Assembly: GCF_001435445.1 (NCBI RefSeq)
Contig: NZ_AZDH01000019.1
Location: 25,157 to 89,156, forward strand
Direction: 5' to 3'
Length of the DNA: 64,000 nucleotides
Origin: Companilactobacillus kimchii DSM 13961 = JCM 10707
Lineage (GTDB): Bacteria; Bacillota; Bacilli; Lactobacillales; Lactobacillaceae
The position numbers and the translations under genes were made by a program. Below, piece after piece: positions 1-9,297 of this stretch. The notes under the pieces are model-generated. The model did not search any database. It had not been told where the DNA came from and saw only the letters and a program-made list of their open reading frames with translations. Positions within the stretch are counted from its first letter, which is position 1. Each line of letters opens with the position of its first letter.

Positions 1-6
1 AATGAA

Positions 7-50
7 AAAAGGCAAAATTCTGAATATGAATTTTGCCTTTTTATTTTTCT
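7..50. terminator. Intrinsic terminator, end of the gene before the window
   Basis: GGCAAAATTC (11-20) pairs with GAATTTTGCC (28-37) around a 7-nt loop and is followed by a T-rich run. A-rich sequence on the other side means it could work in both directions. It separates the GntR gene from whatever precedes it. Confidence 0.8.
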
Positions 51-53
51 AAT

Positions 54-94
54 TTTCGACCAGTTATTAATTTTTAGTCGAAATACTGTATAAT
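54..94 (+). promoter_or_regulatory. Probable promoter and operator of the GntR gene
   Basis: A consensus -10 box TATAAT lies at 89-94, about 35 nt before the start codon; no good -35 box is seen. An inverted repeat TTTCGAC (54-60) / GTCGAAA (77-83) sits over the expected -35 and spacer, where a repressor could block polymerase. The -10 is seen directly; the operator role is inferred. Confidence 0.45.
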
Positions 95-128
95 TGATGG
101 AAGTAATGCGCATAAAGGAGTGCCAAAA

Positions 129-830
129 ATGAAGGTACCAGTATATATACAAATTCACAATCAGATAAGAAAAGAAATTGAATCTGGCAAATGGAGCGTT
201 GGTGAACGTATTCCATCTGAAAGACAGCTTTCACAAGATTTTGACGTTAGCAGAATGACATTACGACAAGCTATCCAAACGCTTGTAGATGAAGGGATTT
301 TGCAAAGGCAAGTAGGTTCTGGAACTTATGTTGCTAGTAGTAAGGTTCAAGAAAAGATGTCAGGAACGACTAGTTTTACTGAGATAACTGAAAGCCAAGG
401 TAAGAAACCTTCAAGTAAGACGGTTTCTTATCATGTTGCTGATCCTTCAATCAGTGAAATGGAGAAGCTAAAATTAAAAGAAGGCAATCAAGTTTTACGA
501 ATGGAAAGAATTCGTTATGCTGATAATCAACCAATTTGCTTTGAAGTTGCCACAATTCCCGTTGATATTGTAAAATCACTTGATAAGGAAGACATTACGT
601 CTTCTCTTTACAAGGCTTTGGAAACTAAAGCGGGCCTTAAATTAGGCAATGCTACGCAAACCGTATCAGCGATTCTTGCATCTGAGAAGATAGCTAACTT
701 TTTGAATGTTAAGCGTGGTTCTGCTATCTTACGAGTAAGACAAGTTACTACTCTGGATGATGAACGTCCATTTGAATATGTTCGTTCACAATATGCCGGA
801 GACAGATTCGAGTTTTATTTAGAGCGATAA
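129..830 (+). CDS. GntR family transcriptional regulator with UTRA domain
   Basis: A 233-aa DNA-binding regulator. Residues 2-66 form a winged helix-turn-helix of the GntR type (SERQLSQDF then SRMTLRQAIQTLVDEG). Residues about 85-228 match the UTRA ligand-binding fold typical of the HutC/YvoA subgroup, whose members bind sugar phosphates or similar small molecules. The closest type I recognise is NagR/YvoA, the N-acetylglucosamine repressor, but no target gene is visible here. A GTG at 120 is in frame, but AAAGGAG (114-120) overlaps it and is well spaced for ATG 129, so ATG 129 is chosen. An inverted repeat in the promoter suggests autoregulation. Confidence 0.88.
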   Translation: MKVPVYIQIHNQIRKEIESGKWSVGERIPSERQLSQDFDVSRMTLRQAIQTLVDEGILQRQVGSGTYVASSKVQEKMSGTTSFTEITESQGKKPSSKTVSYHVADPSISEMEKLKLKEGNQVLRMERIRYADNQPICFEVATIPVDIVKSLDKEDITSSLYKALETKAGLKLGNATQTVSAILASEKIANFLNVKRGSAILRVRQVTTLDDERPFEYVRSQYAGDRFEFYLER

Positions 831-907
831 TCATTATCTTTCGCAAAAAGTTTAGAGTAATATATTGTTTGATATGTTTTTAAATCTTTAACTGGGAGTC
901 ACCACAT

Positions 908-2302
908 ATGCAAAGTTTTATTAAAAAGTACAGTATCTTCTTGATGCTATATATTGTTTTTCAACCAGTACTAGATGCTGTTACTGGATTGATGACTCAA
1001 GCACATATGAACGTTTCGTTTGGGGTATTGATTCGTATGGCCGTTATGGCTGTTACGGTTTTCTATTTGCTGATATTTCTGATTCTAAATCGGGACAATA
1101 GGCATGGTTTCATGATGATTGGTTATTTTGTCTTGTTGGCCGTTGTTTCAGCTATCAGTTTGTTTATAAATTACAAAACTAAAGTATTATTTGTCACGAC
1201 TTTGGAAGTTACGACTCTAGCAAAGAGTTTATACTATCCAATCATGTTGTTGGCTTACTTGTACGCTTTTGAAGAACTAGCAGAGGATCGAATTATTAAT
1301 CGTTTCTTTCCTAAGGTCATTTTCTTTGCTGTAAATATTATCAGTATTATTATGATCGTTGCTCACTTTACTAATACAAGTTTCAGTTCTTACTCATACT
1401 ACAAGTTAGGTGAGAGTGGTTGGTTCTTTGCTGCCAATGAATTGAGCGCAATTGTTTCGATTACGTTCCCAATTATGATTTGGTATGCTTTGAAAAAAAT
1501 CAACACTTGGTCACGTATTTATTATTGGATAACGATTATAATTGCCATTTACGCAGATTTATTGATCGGAACAAAAGGTTCACTATTGGCTCTCTTGTTC
1601 AGTATCTGTATGGGAATTTTGGCAACAATCGTGCAATTCTTTATGTACAAAGATAGTCGTAAGTATTTCGTCGGAATTTTCGCAATGTTAGTCATCACTT
1701 TAGGTGGTATTGTCGTTGCTTATCCAGCTATGGCGGTTTCTAAGACATCTGAATTACATACTGAAATGATCAAGGATAAGAAGCAAAAGGCTAAAACTAA
1801 AAAGGGTATCACAAAAGATCAAAAGAAATATGTTCAAACTAATAAAACTGTTTCTTATCTCTTCAGTGGTCGTACCGTTTATTTTGAAAATGCGGCACAT
1901 AACTTTAGTAAAGCAACGCCAGCACAGAAGATTTTCGGAATGGGTTATGCAACTAGTTTCAAGCATGAAAGAGATGCTAAGTTGGTTGAGATGGACTATG
2001 TTGACATCTTCTTCCAATTTGGTTTGATTGGTACAATTGTTTATATGGTGCCATTATTATATTGTTTGATTTACTTAATAGGAGCATTCCTCAGAAAATT
2101 CAAGTACATGTGGTCTTATAAATGGGCTATGTTGGTAGCATCTGTAGCGTTAGGATTCGGAATGGCTTTAATGACGGGGCATGTTATTGAAGCACCATCA
2201 GTAAGCATCTATTTTGTTTCCGTACTAGCTTATGCAATGCTTAACGCCAAAATTTTCTTAAGAACTAATGAAGATCCGTATACAATCGATGTTGAATCGT
2301 AA
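908..2302 (+). CDS. O-antigen ligase/polymerase-like membrane protein
   Basis: A 464-aa polytopic membrane protein with about 10-12 hydrophobic segments. The LLIGTKGSLLALL helix, and the loop around residues 340-370 (FGMGYATSF, then acidic DYVDIFFQFG and a following helix), are the layout of the Wzy_C/RfaL superfamily, which polymerises or ligates lipid-linked glycans outside the membrane. The basic stretch at about 290-320 is probably part of the large extracytoplasmic loop. GGGAG (894-898) precedes ATG 908. It converges on tagA across a shared terminator and is near a GT4 glycosyltransferase, which suggests a role in cell-wall polysaccharide or teichoic-acid decoration. Substrate unknown. 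Confidence 0.75.
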   Translation: MQSFIKKYSIFLMLYIVFQPVLDAVTGLMTQAHMNVSFGVLIRMAVMAVTVFYLLIFLILNRDNRHGFMMIGYFVLLAVVSAISLFINYKTKVLFVTTLEVTTLAKSLYYPIMLLAYLYAFEELAEDRIINRFFPKVIFFAVNIISIIMIVAHFTNTSFSSYSYYKLGESGWFFAANELSAIVSITFPIMIWYALKKINTWSRIYYWITIIIAIYADLLIGTKGSLLALLFSICMGILATIVQFFMYKDSRKYFVGIFAMLVITLGGIVVAYPAMAVSKTSELHTEMIKDKKQKAKTKKGITKDQKKYVQTNKTVSYLFSGRTVYFENAAHNFSKATPAQKIFGMGYATSFKHERDAKLVEMDYVDIFFQFGLIGTIVYMVPLLYCLIYLIGAFLRKFKYMWSYKWAMLVASVALGFGMALMTGHVIEAPSVSIYFVSVLAYAMLNAKIFLRTNEDPYTIDVES

Positions 2303-2304
2303 AT

Positions 2305-2340
2305 AAAAAACAGGCTGTCAGTTGACAACCTGTTTTTTAT
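2305..2340. terminator. Bidirectional terminator between convergent genes
   Basis: AACAGGcTGTCA pairs with TGACAaCCTGTT around a short loop, with A-rich and T-rich flanks, so it can end both the O-antigen-ligase-like gene and tagA. The T-run overlaps the tagA stop codon. Confidence 0.88.
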
Positions 2341-3062
2341 TTACGATTTTTTTCTTGTTTAATTAATTTCATATATTTAGGAATAGCCAGCATTCTTCCA
2401 AATCTCGTTGGTTCAGTGATCAAGCGGTAGAACCATTCTAGACTGAGTTTTTGGAATACCTTAGGAGCACGTTTCTTAGTACCGGAGAAAACATCAAAAC
2501 TGCCGCCGACACCGATCCAGATAGCATCTGCCTTTTGACGATACTTTTCGATGAAGTATTCTTGCTTAGGATATCCTAAGGCTACCAAAATAACATTAGG
2601 TTTCTTTTCGGCAATTTCGTCAACGATTGGAGCATCATCTTTGAAATAGCCATCATGATAGCCAACTAGGTCAACTTGAGGATAATCCTTTTCAATTTTG
2701 TCGGCAGTGGCCTTGATTACTTCCGGTTTAGCACCCAACAAGTAAACTTTTAATTGTTTGCGGTCCGCTGTTTCAATTAAATATTTTAACGTATCAAAAC
2801 CAGTGATACGTTCATGTAGAGGAGTGCCTAGGCTTTTAGCTCCCTTGATAATGCCGATTCCATCAGGAATTACATAGTCAGCGTTATTAATAATTTTTAA
2901 AAATTTGCTGTCTTTTCTAGCTGAAAGGACAATTTCAGGATTAGCTGTTACGATAAACTTGTTTGCTTTAGTGTCCAAATCGTAGTCTAAATATTTGTGA
3001 AATTGTTTTTCGGTAAAATTATCAAATTCTGTACCTAAAATATCTACTCTATTTTTGTGCAT
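2337..3062 (-). CDS. tagA: WecG/TagA/CpsF family glycosyltransferase
   Basis: A 241-aa cytosolic glycosyltransferase. In Gram-positive bacteria TagA/TarA adds N-acetylmannosamine to undecaprenyl-PP-GlcNAc, the committed step of wall teichoic acid linkage-unit synthesis. Supporting segments are the N-terminal VDILGTEFDNFT, NPEIVLSARKD, YVIPDGIGIIKGAK, the VALGYPKQEYFI motif and the IGVGGSFDVFSGTKKRAP block, all typical of the family. Length matches the usual 240-255 aa. The open frame runs further upstream, but AAAGGAGAA on the minus strand immediately precedes ATG 3062, which is therefore the start. It is divergent from the GT4 gene with only 58 bp between starts. Confidence 0.9.
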   Translation of the reverse strand: MHKNRVDILGTEFDNFTEKQFHKYLDYDLDTKANKFIVTANPEIVLSARKDSKFLKIINNADYVIPDGIGIIKGAKSLGTPLHERITGFDTLKYLIETADRKQLKVYLLGAKPEVIKATADKIEKDYPQVDLVGYHDGYFKDDAPIVDEIAEKKPNVILVALGYPKQEYFIEKYRQKADAIWIGVGGSFDVFSGTKKRAPKVFQKLSLEWFYRLITEPTRFGRMLAIPKYMKLIKQEKNRK

Positions 3063-3120
3063 AGCATTCTCCTTTAATGTATTATTATACACGAGAAAGA
3101 TTAATTTGAGAGGTGTCAAA

Positions 3121-4197
3121 ATGCGTATTCTACATATCAATGCCGGCAATGAAGACGGCGGAGCTCGTACATACATCGTTAGTTTAATGAAAGGTCAAAA
3201 AATAATAGGTGAGAAAAGTGCCTTATTGACTTTTCAAGAAGGTCCTGTTTCTAAGATGGCTCGTGAAAATGATTTAAATGTTGCGGTCATGCCCCAGAAA
3301 CAACGTTTTGACCTTTCCATTTTGAAACCACTAGTAAAATATATCAATAATAATGGCTTTGATATTGTGCATACGCATGGACCACGTGCTAACTATATTT
3401 TTTCGTTAATTCGTAATAAGGTTCATGCCAAATGGGTAATTACAGTCCATTCTGACCCTCGTATCGACTTTTCCGGTGTGAGAGGTCAAGTTATGCTTAG
3501 ATTAAATTTACATGCCTTAAAACGAGCAGATTTGCTGTTTTACGTAAATCCTGATTTGGAAGAATACTTTGAATCTTTGAAGATAGATTCTAAAAATACT
3601 TTTGAAGTATTTAATGCGGTTGATTTTTCTAATGCCAATCCTAAGTTTAATCGTCATTCAACATTCAATATTTTAGAAGTTGCACGACTGGTTGAGGTTA
3701 AGAATCATCGATTTTTATTGAATGCTTTGAGCAAAGTTAAATTTAACTATCGTTTGACTTTAGTCGGTGATGGTCCATTGATGGAGGAGCTAAGAAAACT
3801 AACTGTTGATTTGGGAATCGCCGATAAAGTTGATTTTGTTGGTTTTAAAGAAAATACTGGCGATTTTTATCAAGATTGTGACGTGTCAATTCTAACCTCA
3901 AAATCCGAAAGTATGCCTGCTGTTTATCTAGAATCAGCCGCCAATGGAAAACCGGTTATTGCAACAGATGTTGGTGCTACGAATAAGGTCATTAATAACG
4001 AAAATGGCTGGTTAGTTGAATCAGGTAATGAAGAACAACTAGTCGAAGCTCTAAACGATGCCCACTCTTATTGGAAAGATGGTAATTTAAGTCAAAAGGG
4101 GATGGCTTTGTATCAAGATGTAAGAGATAACTACTCAATTGAGAAATTAGCTGAGAAAGTAAATGATGGGTATGAAGCGACTTTGAAGGCTAATTAG
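3121..4197 (+). CDS. Glycosyltransferase family 4 (GT-B fold)
   Basis: A 358-aa retaining glycosyltransferase. The N-terminal half opens with a nucleotide-sugar transferase Rossmann strand and the GGARTY loop. The C-terminal half carries EVARLVEVKNH, LVGDGPLMEEL, VDFVGF and the ESMPAVYLE (E-x7-E) motif that binds the donor sugar nucleotide. The family adds hexoses to lipid-linked or teichoic-acid acceptors on the cytosolic face. The longer open frame is rejected: AGAGGTG lies just before ATG 3121. It is divergent from tagA and followed by pncB after 42 nt, so it could be read through into NAD salvage. Acceptor unknown. Confidence 0.88.
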   Translation: MRILHINAGNEDGGARTYIVSLMKGQKIIGEKSALLTFQEGPVSKMARENDLNVAVMPQKQRFDLSILKPLVKYINNNGFDIVHTHGPRANYIFSLIRNKVHAKWVITVHSDPRIDFSGVRGQVMLRLNLHALKRADLLFYVNPDLEEYFESLKIDSKNTFEVFNAVDFSNANPKFNRHSTFNILEVARLVEVKNHRFLLNALSKVKFNYRLTLVGDGPLMEELRKLTVDLGIADKVDFVGFKENTGDFYQDCDVSILTSKSESMPAVYLESAANGKPVIATDVGATNKVINNENGWLVESGNEEQLVEALNDAHSYWKDGNLSQKGMALYQDVRDNYSIEKLAEKVNDGYEATLKAN

Positions 4198-4239
4198 AGT
4201 AAAATAAGACCGTGATATCAAATAAATAAGGGAGTAATC

Positions 4240-5712
4240 ATGACTCAATTTCAAGATGAAGATTTAACATTGCATACTGATTATTACGAATTAAATATGA
4301 TGTATACATACTGGAAGAAAGGTTTGCACAATCGTCGTGCAGTTTTTGAAGTTTACTTCAGAAGTTTACCCTTCGACAACGGCTTTGCAGTATTTGCAGG
4401 TTTGGAACATGTCGTAGATTACTTGAAGAATCTTAGCTTTTCTGATTCAGATATTGAATACTTACGTGAATATGGGGAATATGACGAAGAATTTTTGCGC
4501 TGGTTAAAGGACATGCAATTTAGTTGTACCGTCCGTTCAGCTCTAGAAGGAGACTTGGTTTTCAATGAAGAACCAATCCTTCAAGTAGAAGGTCCATTAG
4601 CACAATGTCAATTGATTGAAACAGCTATTTTAAATATGGTCAATTTCCAAACTTTGATTGCCACTAAAGCAGCTCGTATTAAGACTGTTTGTGGTGATGA
4701 TCCGGTCATGGAATTTGGCTCACGTCGTGCACAAGAAGTTGACGCAGCTATTTGGGGAACACGTGCAGCTTATATTGCTGGTTTTGATGCTACAAGTAAT
4801 GTTTTAGCTGGTAAGTTATTTGGTATTCCTATTTCAGGAACTCATGCTCATGCATTGGTTCAAACATATCGTAATGAATATGATGCTTTCAAAGCTTACG
4901 CTACAACACATAAGGATTGTGTTTTCTTAGTTGATACTTACGATACCTTGAAGAGTGGTGTACCAAGTGCCATCAAAGTAGCCAAAGAAATGGGCGACAA
5001 GATTAACTTCTTAGGTGTCAGAATCGATTCTGGTGATATGGCTTATATTTCAAAGCGCGTTAGAAAACAACTTGATGAAGCTGGTTTTCCAAATGCTAAG
5101 ATTTATGCATCAAATGACTTGGATGAGAAGACTGTGCTTAACTTGAAGATGCAAGATGCAAAGATCGATGTTTGGGGCATTGGTACAAAAGTTATTACAG
5201 CCTTTGATCAACCTGCCTTGGGTGCTGTTTATAAGTTAGTAAGTATCGAGGATAATCGTGGTAACATGATGGATACTTTGAAACTATCAAGCAATGCAGC
5301 TAAGATTTCAACCCCTGGTAAGAAACAAGTATGGCGTATTACTAATAACCGTAAGAATGATAAATCAGAAGGTGACTATGTAACATTCTGGAATGAAGAT
5401 CCTAGAGAACATAGTTCACTTTACATGTTCCACCCACAATACACTTATATCAATAAGACTGTTGAAGACTTCCAAGCTAAACCATTGTTACATGATATTT
5501 TTGTCGATGGTAAATTGGTTTATGATCTACCCAATGTTAAAGATATTAAAAAGTATTGTATGTCCAACTTAGATTCACTTTGGGATGAATACAAACGTAT
5601 CTTGAATCCACAAGTTTATCCAGTCGATTTATCTTCAAAATTATACAGTCATAAGATGAAATACATCGAAAAGATTCGTAATGACGTAAACAATATTAGA
5701 TTAGGTGACTAA
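4240..5712 (+). CDS. pncB: Nicotinate phosphoribosyltransferase
   Basis: A 490-aa enzyme that converts nicotinate, PRPP and ATP to nicotinate mononucleotide, the entry step of the Preiss-Handler NAD salvage route. The N-terminal [25 protein letters not shown] (from about 159), SGTHAHA (about 199-205, with the histidine that is phosphorylated in this family), FLVDTYDT and [11 protein letters not shown] phosphate-binding segments are all present. Length fits the longer Firmicute form. AAGGGAG precedes ATG 4240. The next gene, nadE, begins two bases after the stop, so the two steps of the pathway are translationally linked. I see no quinolinate synthesis genes here, consistent with nicotinate auxotrophy. 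Confidence 0.96.
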   Translation: MTQFQDEDLTLHTDYYELNMMYTYWKKGLHNRRAVFEVYFRSLPFDNGFAVFAGLEHVVDYLKNLSFSDSDIEYLREYGEYDEEFLRWLKDMQFSCTVRSALEGDLVFNEEPILQVEGPLAQCQLIETAILNMVNFQTLIATKAARIKTVCGDDPVMEFGSRRAQEVDAAIWGTRAAYIAGFDATSNVLAGKLFGIPISGTHAHALVQTYRNEYDAFKAYATTHKDCVFLVDTYDTLKSGVPSAIKVAKEMGDKINFLGVRIDSGDMAYISKRVRKQLDEAGFPNAKIYASNDLDEKTVLNLKMQDAKIDVWGIGTKVITAFDQPALGAVYKLVSIEDNRGNMMDTLKLSSNAAKISTPGKKQVWRITNNRKNDKSEGDYVTFWNEDPREHSSLYMFHPQYTYINKTVEDFQAKPLLHDIFVDGKLVYDLPNVKDIKKYCMSNLDSLWDEYKRILNPQVYPVDLSSKLYSHKMKYIEKIRNDVNNIRLGD

Positions 5713-5714
5713 AA

Positions 5715-6530
5715 ATGAGACCATTGCAAAAAGAAATTATTGAATTTGAACATACAAAACCTGAAATCGACCCTGAAACAGAAATAAGACGTTCAGTTGA
5801 TTTCTTGAAGAATTATGTAAAAGAGCGTAGTTTTTTGAAGACGTTAGTTCTGGGTATTTCTGGAGGACAAGATTCAACCTTAGCTGGTAAATTATCAGAG
5901 ATAGCTATGACTGAACTTCGTGAGGAAACAGGCGACGACAGTTATCAATTTATCGCTGTACGTCTACCTTATGGGGAACAAGCTGATGAATCAGATGCTA
6001 TGCAAGCTATTGAATGGATGAAGGCTGACAAGGTCGTTCGGGTTAATATTAAGGATAGCGTTGACGCAATGGTTAAAGCAGTTGAAGCTAATGGTTTAAA
6101 TATTTCTGATTTTAACAAAGGTAACATCAAAGCTAGAACTAGAATGATTGCTCAATATGCGATTGCTGGTGATAATAAAGGGGTTGTGGTTGGAACAGAC
6201 CATGCTGCCGAGAATATTACCGGTTTTTATACTAAGTATGGTGATGGGGCTGCCGACGTCACGCCGTTGTTCCGTTTGGATAAGCGTCAGGGTAAGTCAT
6301 TGTTGGAAAAACTTGACGCTCCAAAAAATCTTTACGAAAAGGTACCAACGGCTGATCTTGAGGAAGATCGTCCTAGTTTACCAGATGAGAAGGCTTTGGG
6401 AGTATCTTATAAAGATATTGACGATTACCTTGAGGGTAAGGAAATCGATCCTAAGAACGCTGAAGTTATTGAGAATTGGTATAAGAAAACGGCACACAAA
6501 CGCCGTTTACCATATACTGTTTTTGATTAA
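5715..6530 (+). CDS. nadE: Ammonia-dependent NAD+ synthetase
   Basis: A 271-aa enzyme that amidates nicotinic acid adenine dinucleotide to NAD+ using ATP and ammonia. The PP-loop SGGQDS at 49-54 marks the N-type ATP pyrophosphatase fold. [20 protein letters not shown] and the downstream [14 protein letters not shown] are typical NadE segments. No glutaminase domain is present, so ammonia is the nitrogen donor. It starts two bases after pncB and shares its transcript; the RBS lies inside the end of pncB. A strong hairpin terminator follows. NaMN adenylyltransferase (nadD), needed between these two steps, is not in the window. Confidence 0.96.
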   Translation: MRPLQKEIIEFEHTKPEIDPETEIRRSVDFLKNYVKERSFLKTLVLGISGGQDSTLAGKLSEIAMTELREETGDDSYQFIAVRLPYGEQADESDAMQAIEWMKADKVVRVNIKDSVDAMVKAVEANGLNISDFNKGNIKARTRMIAQYAIAGDNKGVVVGTDHAAENITGFYTKYGDGAADVTPLFRLDKRQGKSLLEKLDAPKNLYEKVPTADLEEDRPSLPDEKALGVSYKDIDDYLEGKEIDPKNAEVIENWYKKTAHKRRLPYTVFD

Positions 6531-6561
6531 TATAGTAATAATAAAATGAATTAAATTTGGG

Positions 6562-6590
6562 GGCATTCAATTCTTTGAATGCCTTTTCTT
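6562..6590 (+). terminator. Terminator of the pncB-nadE operon
   Basis: GGCATTCAA (6562-6570) pairs with TTGAATGCC (6575-6583) and is followed by TTTTCTT. Confidence 0.88.
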
Positions 6591-6656
6591 GTAAGCAATT
6601 CTATGTGTTAGAATTAAGATGTATTATATGTATATTTTACGAAGAGGTGTTTAACA

Positions 6657-7865
6657 GTGAACAATAATTTAGTTTCCCTTATGAAACCATCTGTTGTTGC
6701 AATCAAGCAACAGGAAATTTTTAAATTCAATGCGCGCGCCAAAAGTATTCCGGGTGCGGTTAATATGACTGTTGGAGAACCTAATTTCCATACCCCAGAG
6801 CATATTAAACAAGCTGCCATCAAGGCTATTAATGATGATCAAACTCATTACACAGTTCCTGAAGGTAATCATGAGCTTTTGAATGCTGTAGCTAACTATT
6901 TGCATGATAAATATGGTTTAAATTATGATCCTAAAACCCAAATCGTGGCTACGACAGGTGTAACTGAAGGTGTCTTTTCAGCCTTCAATGCTATTTTGCA
7001 ACCAGGGGATGAAGTTTTAATCCCATCGCCGGCTTTTACTATTTATGGGCCTGATGCTAATTTCAATGGGGCTTCACCAGTTTATATTGATACTTCAGAG
7101 ACTAATTTCAAGGTAACTCCTGAAGTATTGAGTGAAGTCTTAAGAACTAATCCACGTATTAAAATTTTCTTATTCAACTATCCAAGCAATCCTACTGGTG
7201 TTAGTTACACTGAGGATGAATTAGTTGCCTTGGCTGAAGTTATTAAAAAACATAATATTTTCGTAATAAGTGACGAAATTTATAGTGAATTGACTTATAA
7301 TTTTAAGCATATTTCATTTGGTAATATTCTTCCTGAGCAGACGATTTTGTTAAATGGTTTATCTAAATCTCATGCCATGACTGGTTGGCGTTTTGGTGTG
7401 GTTTGTGGTCCAGCTGAAGTAGTTGCGCAAATTAACAAGATTCATGAGTTGGCAACAACTTCAATTACCTCAATTACTCAATTTGCAGCTCTAGAAGCTT
7501 ATAAGAATGGTTATGATGATCCAATTCCAATGCGTGAAGAGTATCAAGCAAGACGTGACAAGTTATTGGCGGGCTTGAATAAGCTTGGACTTGAATGTCC
7601 CACACCAAATGGTGCCTTTTACTTATTCGCCAAGATACCTGAACAATACGTTCAGGACGATGTGAAGTTTGCAAATGATTTACTTGATAAAGAACATTTA
7701 GCTATTTTACCAGGTAGTTTCTTTGGAATCGGTGGAGAGAATCATTTGAGATTCAGCTATGCTGCAAGTATGGAAGATATTGACCAATGTTTATCCAAGT
7801 TAGAGGATTTTTTAACTTTGGAAAAAAACGATAGTTTAGAGGAAAAGTATGTTAAGCAAGTTTAA
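6657..7865 (+). CDS. PLP-dependent aminotransferase (class I/II)
   Basis: A 402-aa fold-type I aminotransferase. The signature blocks are VGEPNFHTP near the start, NYPSNPTG (NPTG 178-181), SDEIYSELTY and GLSKSHAMTGWRFG, in which Lys237 would form the PLP Schiff base and the later Arg would bind the substrate carboxylate. Family members are aspartate or aromatic amino-acid transaminases (PatA/AraT-like), and substrate cannot be decided from sequence alone. The start is a GTG with AGAGGTG seven bases upstream. The last 17 bp overlap the following membrane glycosyltransferase gene, so they are probably co-transcribed although functionally unrelated. Confidence 0.92.
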   Translation: MNNNLVSLMKPSVVAIKQQEIFKFNARAKSIPGAVNMTVGEPNFHTPEHIKQAAIKAINDDQTHYTVPEGNHELLNAVANYLHDKYGLNYDPKTQIVATTGVTEGVFSAFNAILQPGDEVLIPSPAFTIYGPDANFNGASPVYIDTSETNFKVTPEVLSEVLRTNPRIKIFLFNYPSNPTGVSYTEDELVALAEVIKKHNIFVISDEIYSELTYNFKHISFGNILPEQTILLNGLSKSHAMTGWRFGVVCGPAEVVAQINKIHELATTSITSITQFAALEAYKNGYDDPIPMREEYQARRDKLLAGLNKLGLECPTPNGAFYLFAKIPEQYVQDDVKFANDLLDKEHLAILPGSFFGIGGENHLRFSYAASMEDIDQCLSKLEDFLTLEKNDSLEEKYVKQV

Positions 7866-9297
7866 GGGTATTATTAGCAAATTAGTGCTTATTTGCGTGG
7901 GGATCTTTACCACTGTAGTTTTTGTACAAATGGGTGAGTTCTTTACACTAAATTATTTAAAACCAGAACCAGTACTAGCAATACTGGTTTTTCTTTGTGC
8001 AATTATTTTCGTTGCTGGAGTAGGCTATCTGCTTTATCGCGTTCGTGATGACGATAAGAATTTGAATAGACTGATTTTACTCAGCATGTTAGCTATTTTC
8101 TTTGTGGTAGCGATAATTTGGTTAAAAGTAGTTCCCAAGACGCAGATCAGTGATTTCGGTGAGTTTTGGAATACGGCTCCTAGAGCATTGGCTGGAGACA
8201 AAATATTTAGTTATGATAACGATTATTTTGCCAAGTGGGCCTATCAAACAGGTTTCTTAGTCTACGTTATGACGGTCGTTAAAATTTTTGGCCAACACGT
8301 TATTGCTATTCAATTATTGAATGTAATTTATCAAGTATTGATTTTGTATTTGGCTTATTTAATTTCAATGCAAATCTTTAATAAAGTTAAAATGGCACGG
8401 CTAACAGTCTTTCTATTGATGATTGATTTGGATTGGTTTGCCTTAAATAGTCAATCCGATAATCAATATATTGGGATGCTCTTGTTCATGTTGACGTTCT
8501 ATTTGATCATGCAGAACAAGTATTGGACCTATGCTTTAGCAGGATTAACTTTAGCAATTGGTAGTATCGTTCGCCCAATTGGACCAGTAATTATTGCCGG
8601 TATTTTAGTTTACGGCTTGTTGTATATGTTCATCGCCAATAATAGACTTTCTTGGTCTGGACTTGGAAAAATAGTGATGACTTTGATTATTTATCAAATT
8701 ATCTTTTCTGGAGCCAGTTTAGCAATAAAAAGTTCCGGTTTGAATTCTTATGGATTAACTAATCGTGATTCAGAGTGGAAATTCGTGGTTGGGTTAGATG
8801 CCTATTCAGGTGGATCATATGATCAAAAGATGGTAGATCGTTTTGACTTGCAGGAGAGTCGCGCCAAGATGAGCGCTAAAGAACATAAGATTATCCACGA
8901 AAATATCAATAATCTTAATGCTTCTCATGGTTGGTTACGGTTGTTCTGGGCTAAAAACCGTACGCTTTGGGCTGGGCGCTCGATGGCAATTGATTTTACA
9001 GAATTTGGTAAGATTCATTCATTAAGAATGGATAATTTAGTGAAGTTACTAGGGTACATGGGTAGTGTCATATTGATAATTTTCTCTTGGATTGGCTCAT
9101 TGAGTCTATTTAAACAAAAGACTGATAATAAAGTTTTCTTGATTTTATTACCATTGATGGCCTATGCCGTTGTACAATTATTAATTGAAGTTCAAGGTAG
9201 ATATCGACTTGAGTTCTTGCCAGTAATAGCCATCTTGGCTGGAGTTGGTTTGTATAGCTGCTTTGATTGGATCAAATCGAGACGGGAGAAGAATTAG
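7849..9297 (+). CDS. Polytopic GT-C glycosyltransferase (GT39/ArnT-like)
   Basis: A 482-aa membrane protein with roughly 10-12 helices. An acidic motif in the first long extracytoplasmic loop (SDFGEFWNTAPRALAG) and the following YFAKWAYQTGFLVY segment resemble family 39 and related GT-C enzymes, which use polyprenyl-phosphate sugars outside the membrane. AGAGGA (7838-7843) lies inside the aminotransferase reading frame, so the start overlaps that gene by 17 bp. It ends immediately before a GT2 polyprenyl-phosphate sugar transferase. Together they look like the synthesis and transfer arms of a lipid-linked glycosylation system for teichoic acid or surface proteins. Acceptor unknown. Confidence 0.8.
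   Translation: MLSKFKGIISKLVLICVGIFTTVVFVQMGEFFTLNYLKPEPVLAILVFLCAIIFVAGVGYLLYRVRDDDKNLNRLILLSMLAIFFVVAIIWLKVVPKTQISDFGEFWNTAPRALAGDKIFSYDNDYFAKWAYQTGFLVYVMTVVKIFGQHVIAIQLLNVIYQVLILYLAYLISMQIFNKVKMARLTVFLLMIDLDWFALNSQSDNQYIGMLLFMLTFYLIMQNKYWTYALAGLTLAIGSIVRPIGPVIIAGILVYGLLYMFIANNRLSWSGLGKIVMTLIIYQIIFSGASLAIKSSGLNSYGLTNRDSEWKFVVGLDAYSGGSYDQKMVDRFDLQESRAKMSAKEHKIIHENINNLNASHGWLRLFWAKNRTLWAGRSMAIDFTEFGKIHSLRMDNLVKLLGYMGSVILIIFSWIGSLSLFKQKTDNKVFLILLPLMAYAVVQLLIEVQGRYRLEFLPVIAILAGVGLYSCFDWIKSRREKN

Noticed and set aside
6148-6549. 133-codon frame inside nadE
   Set aside because: Shadow frame of an intact, well-conserved gene.
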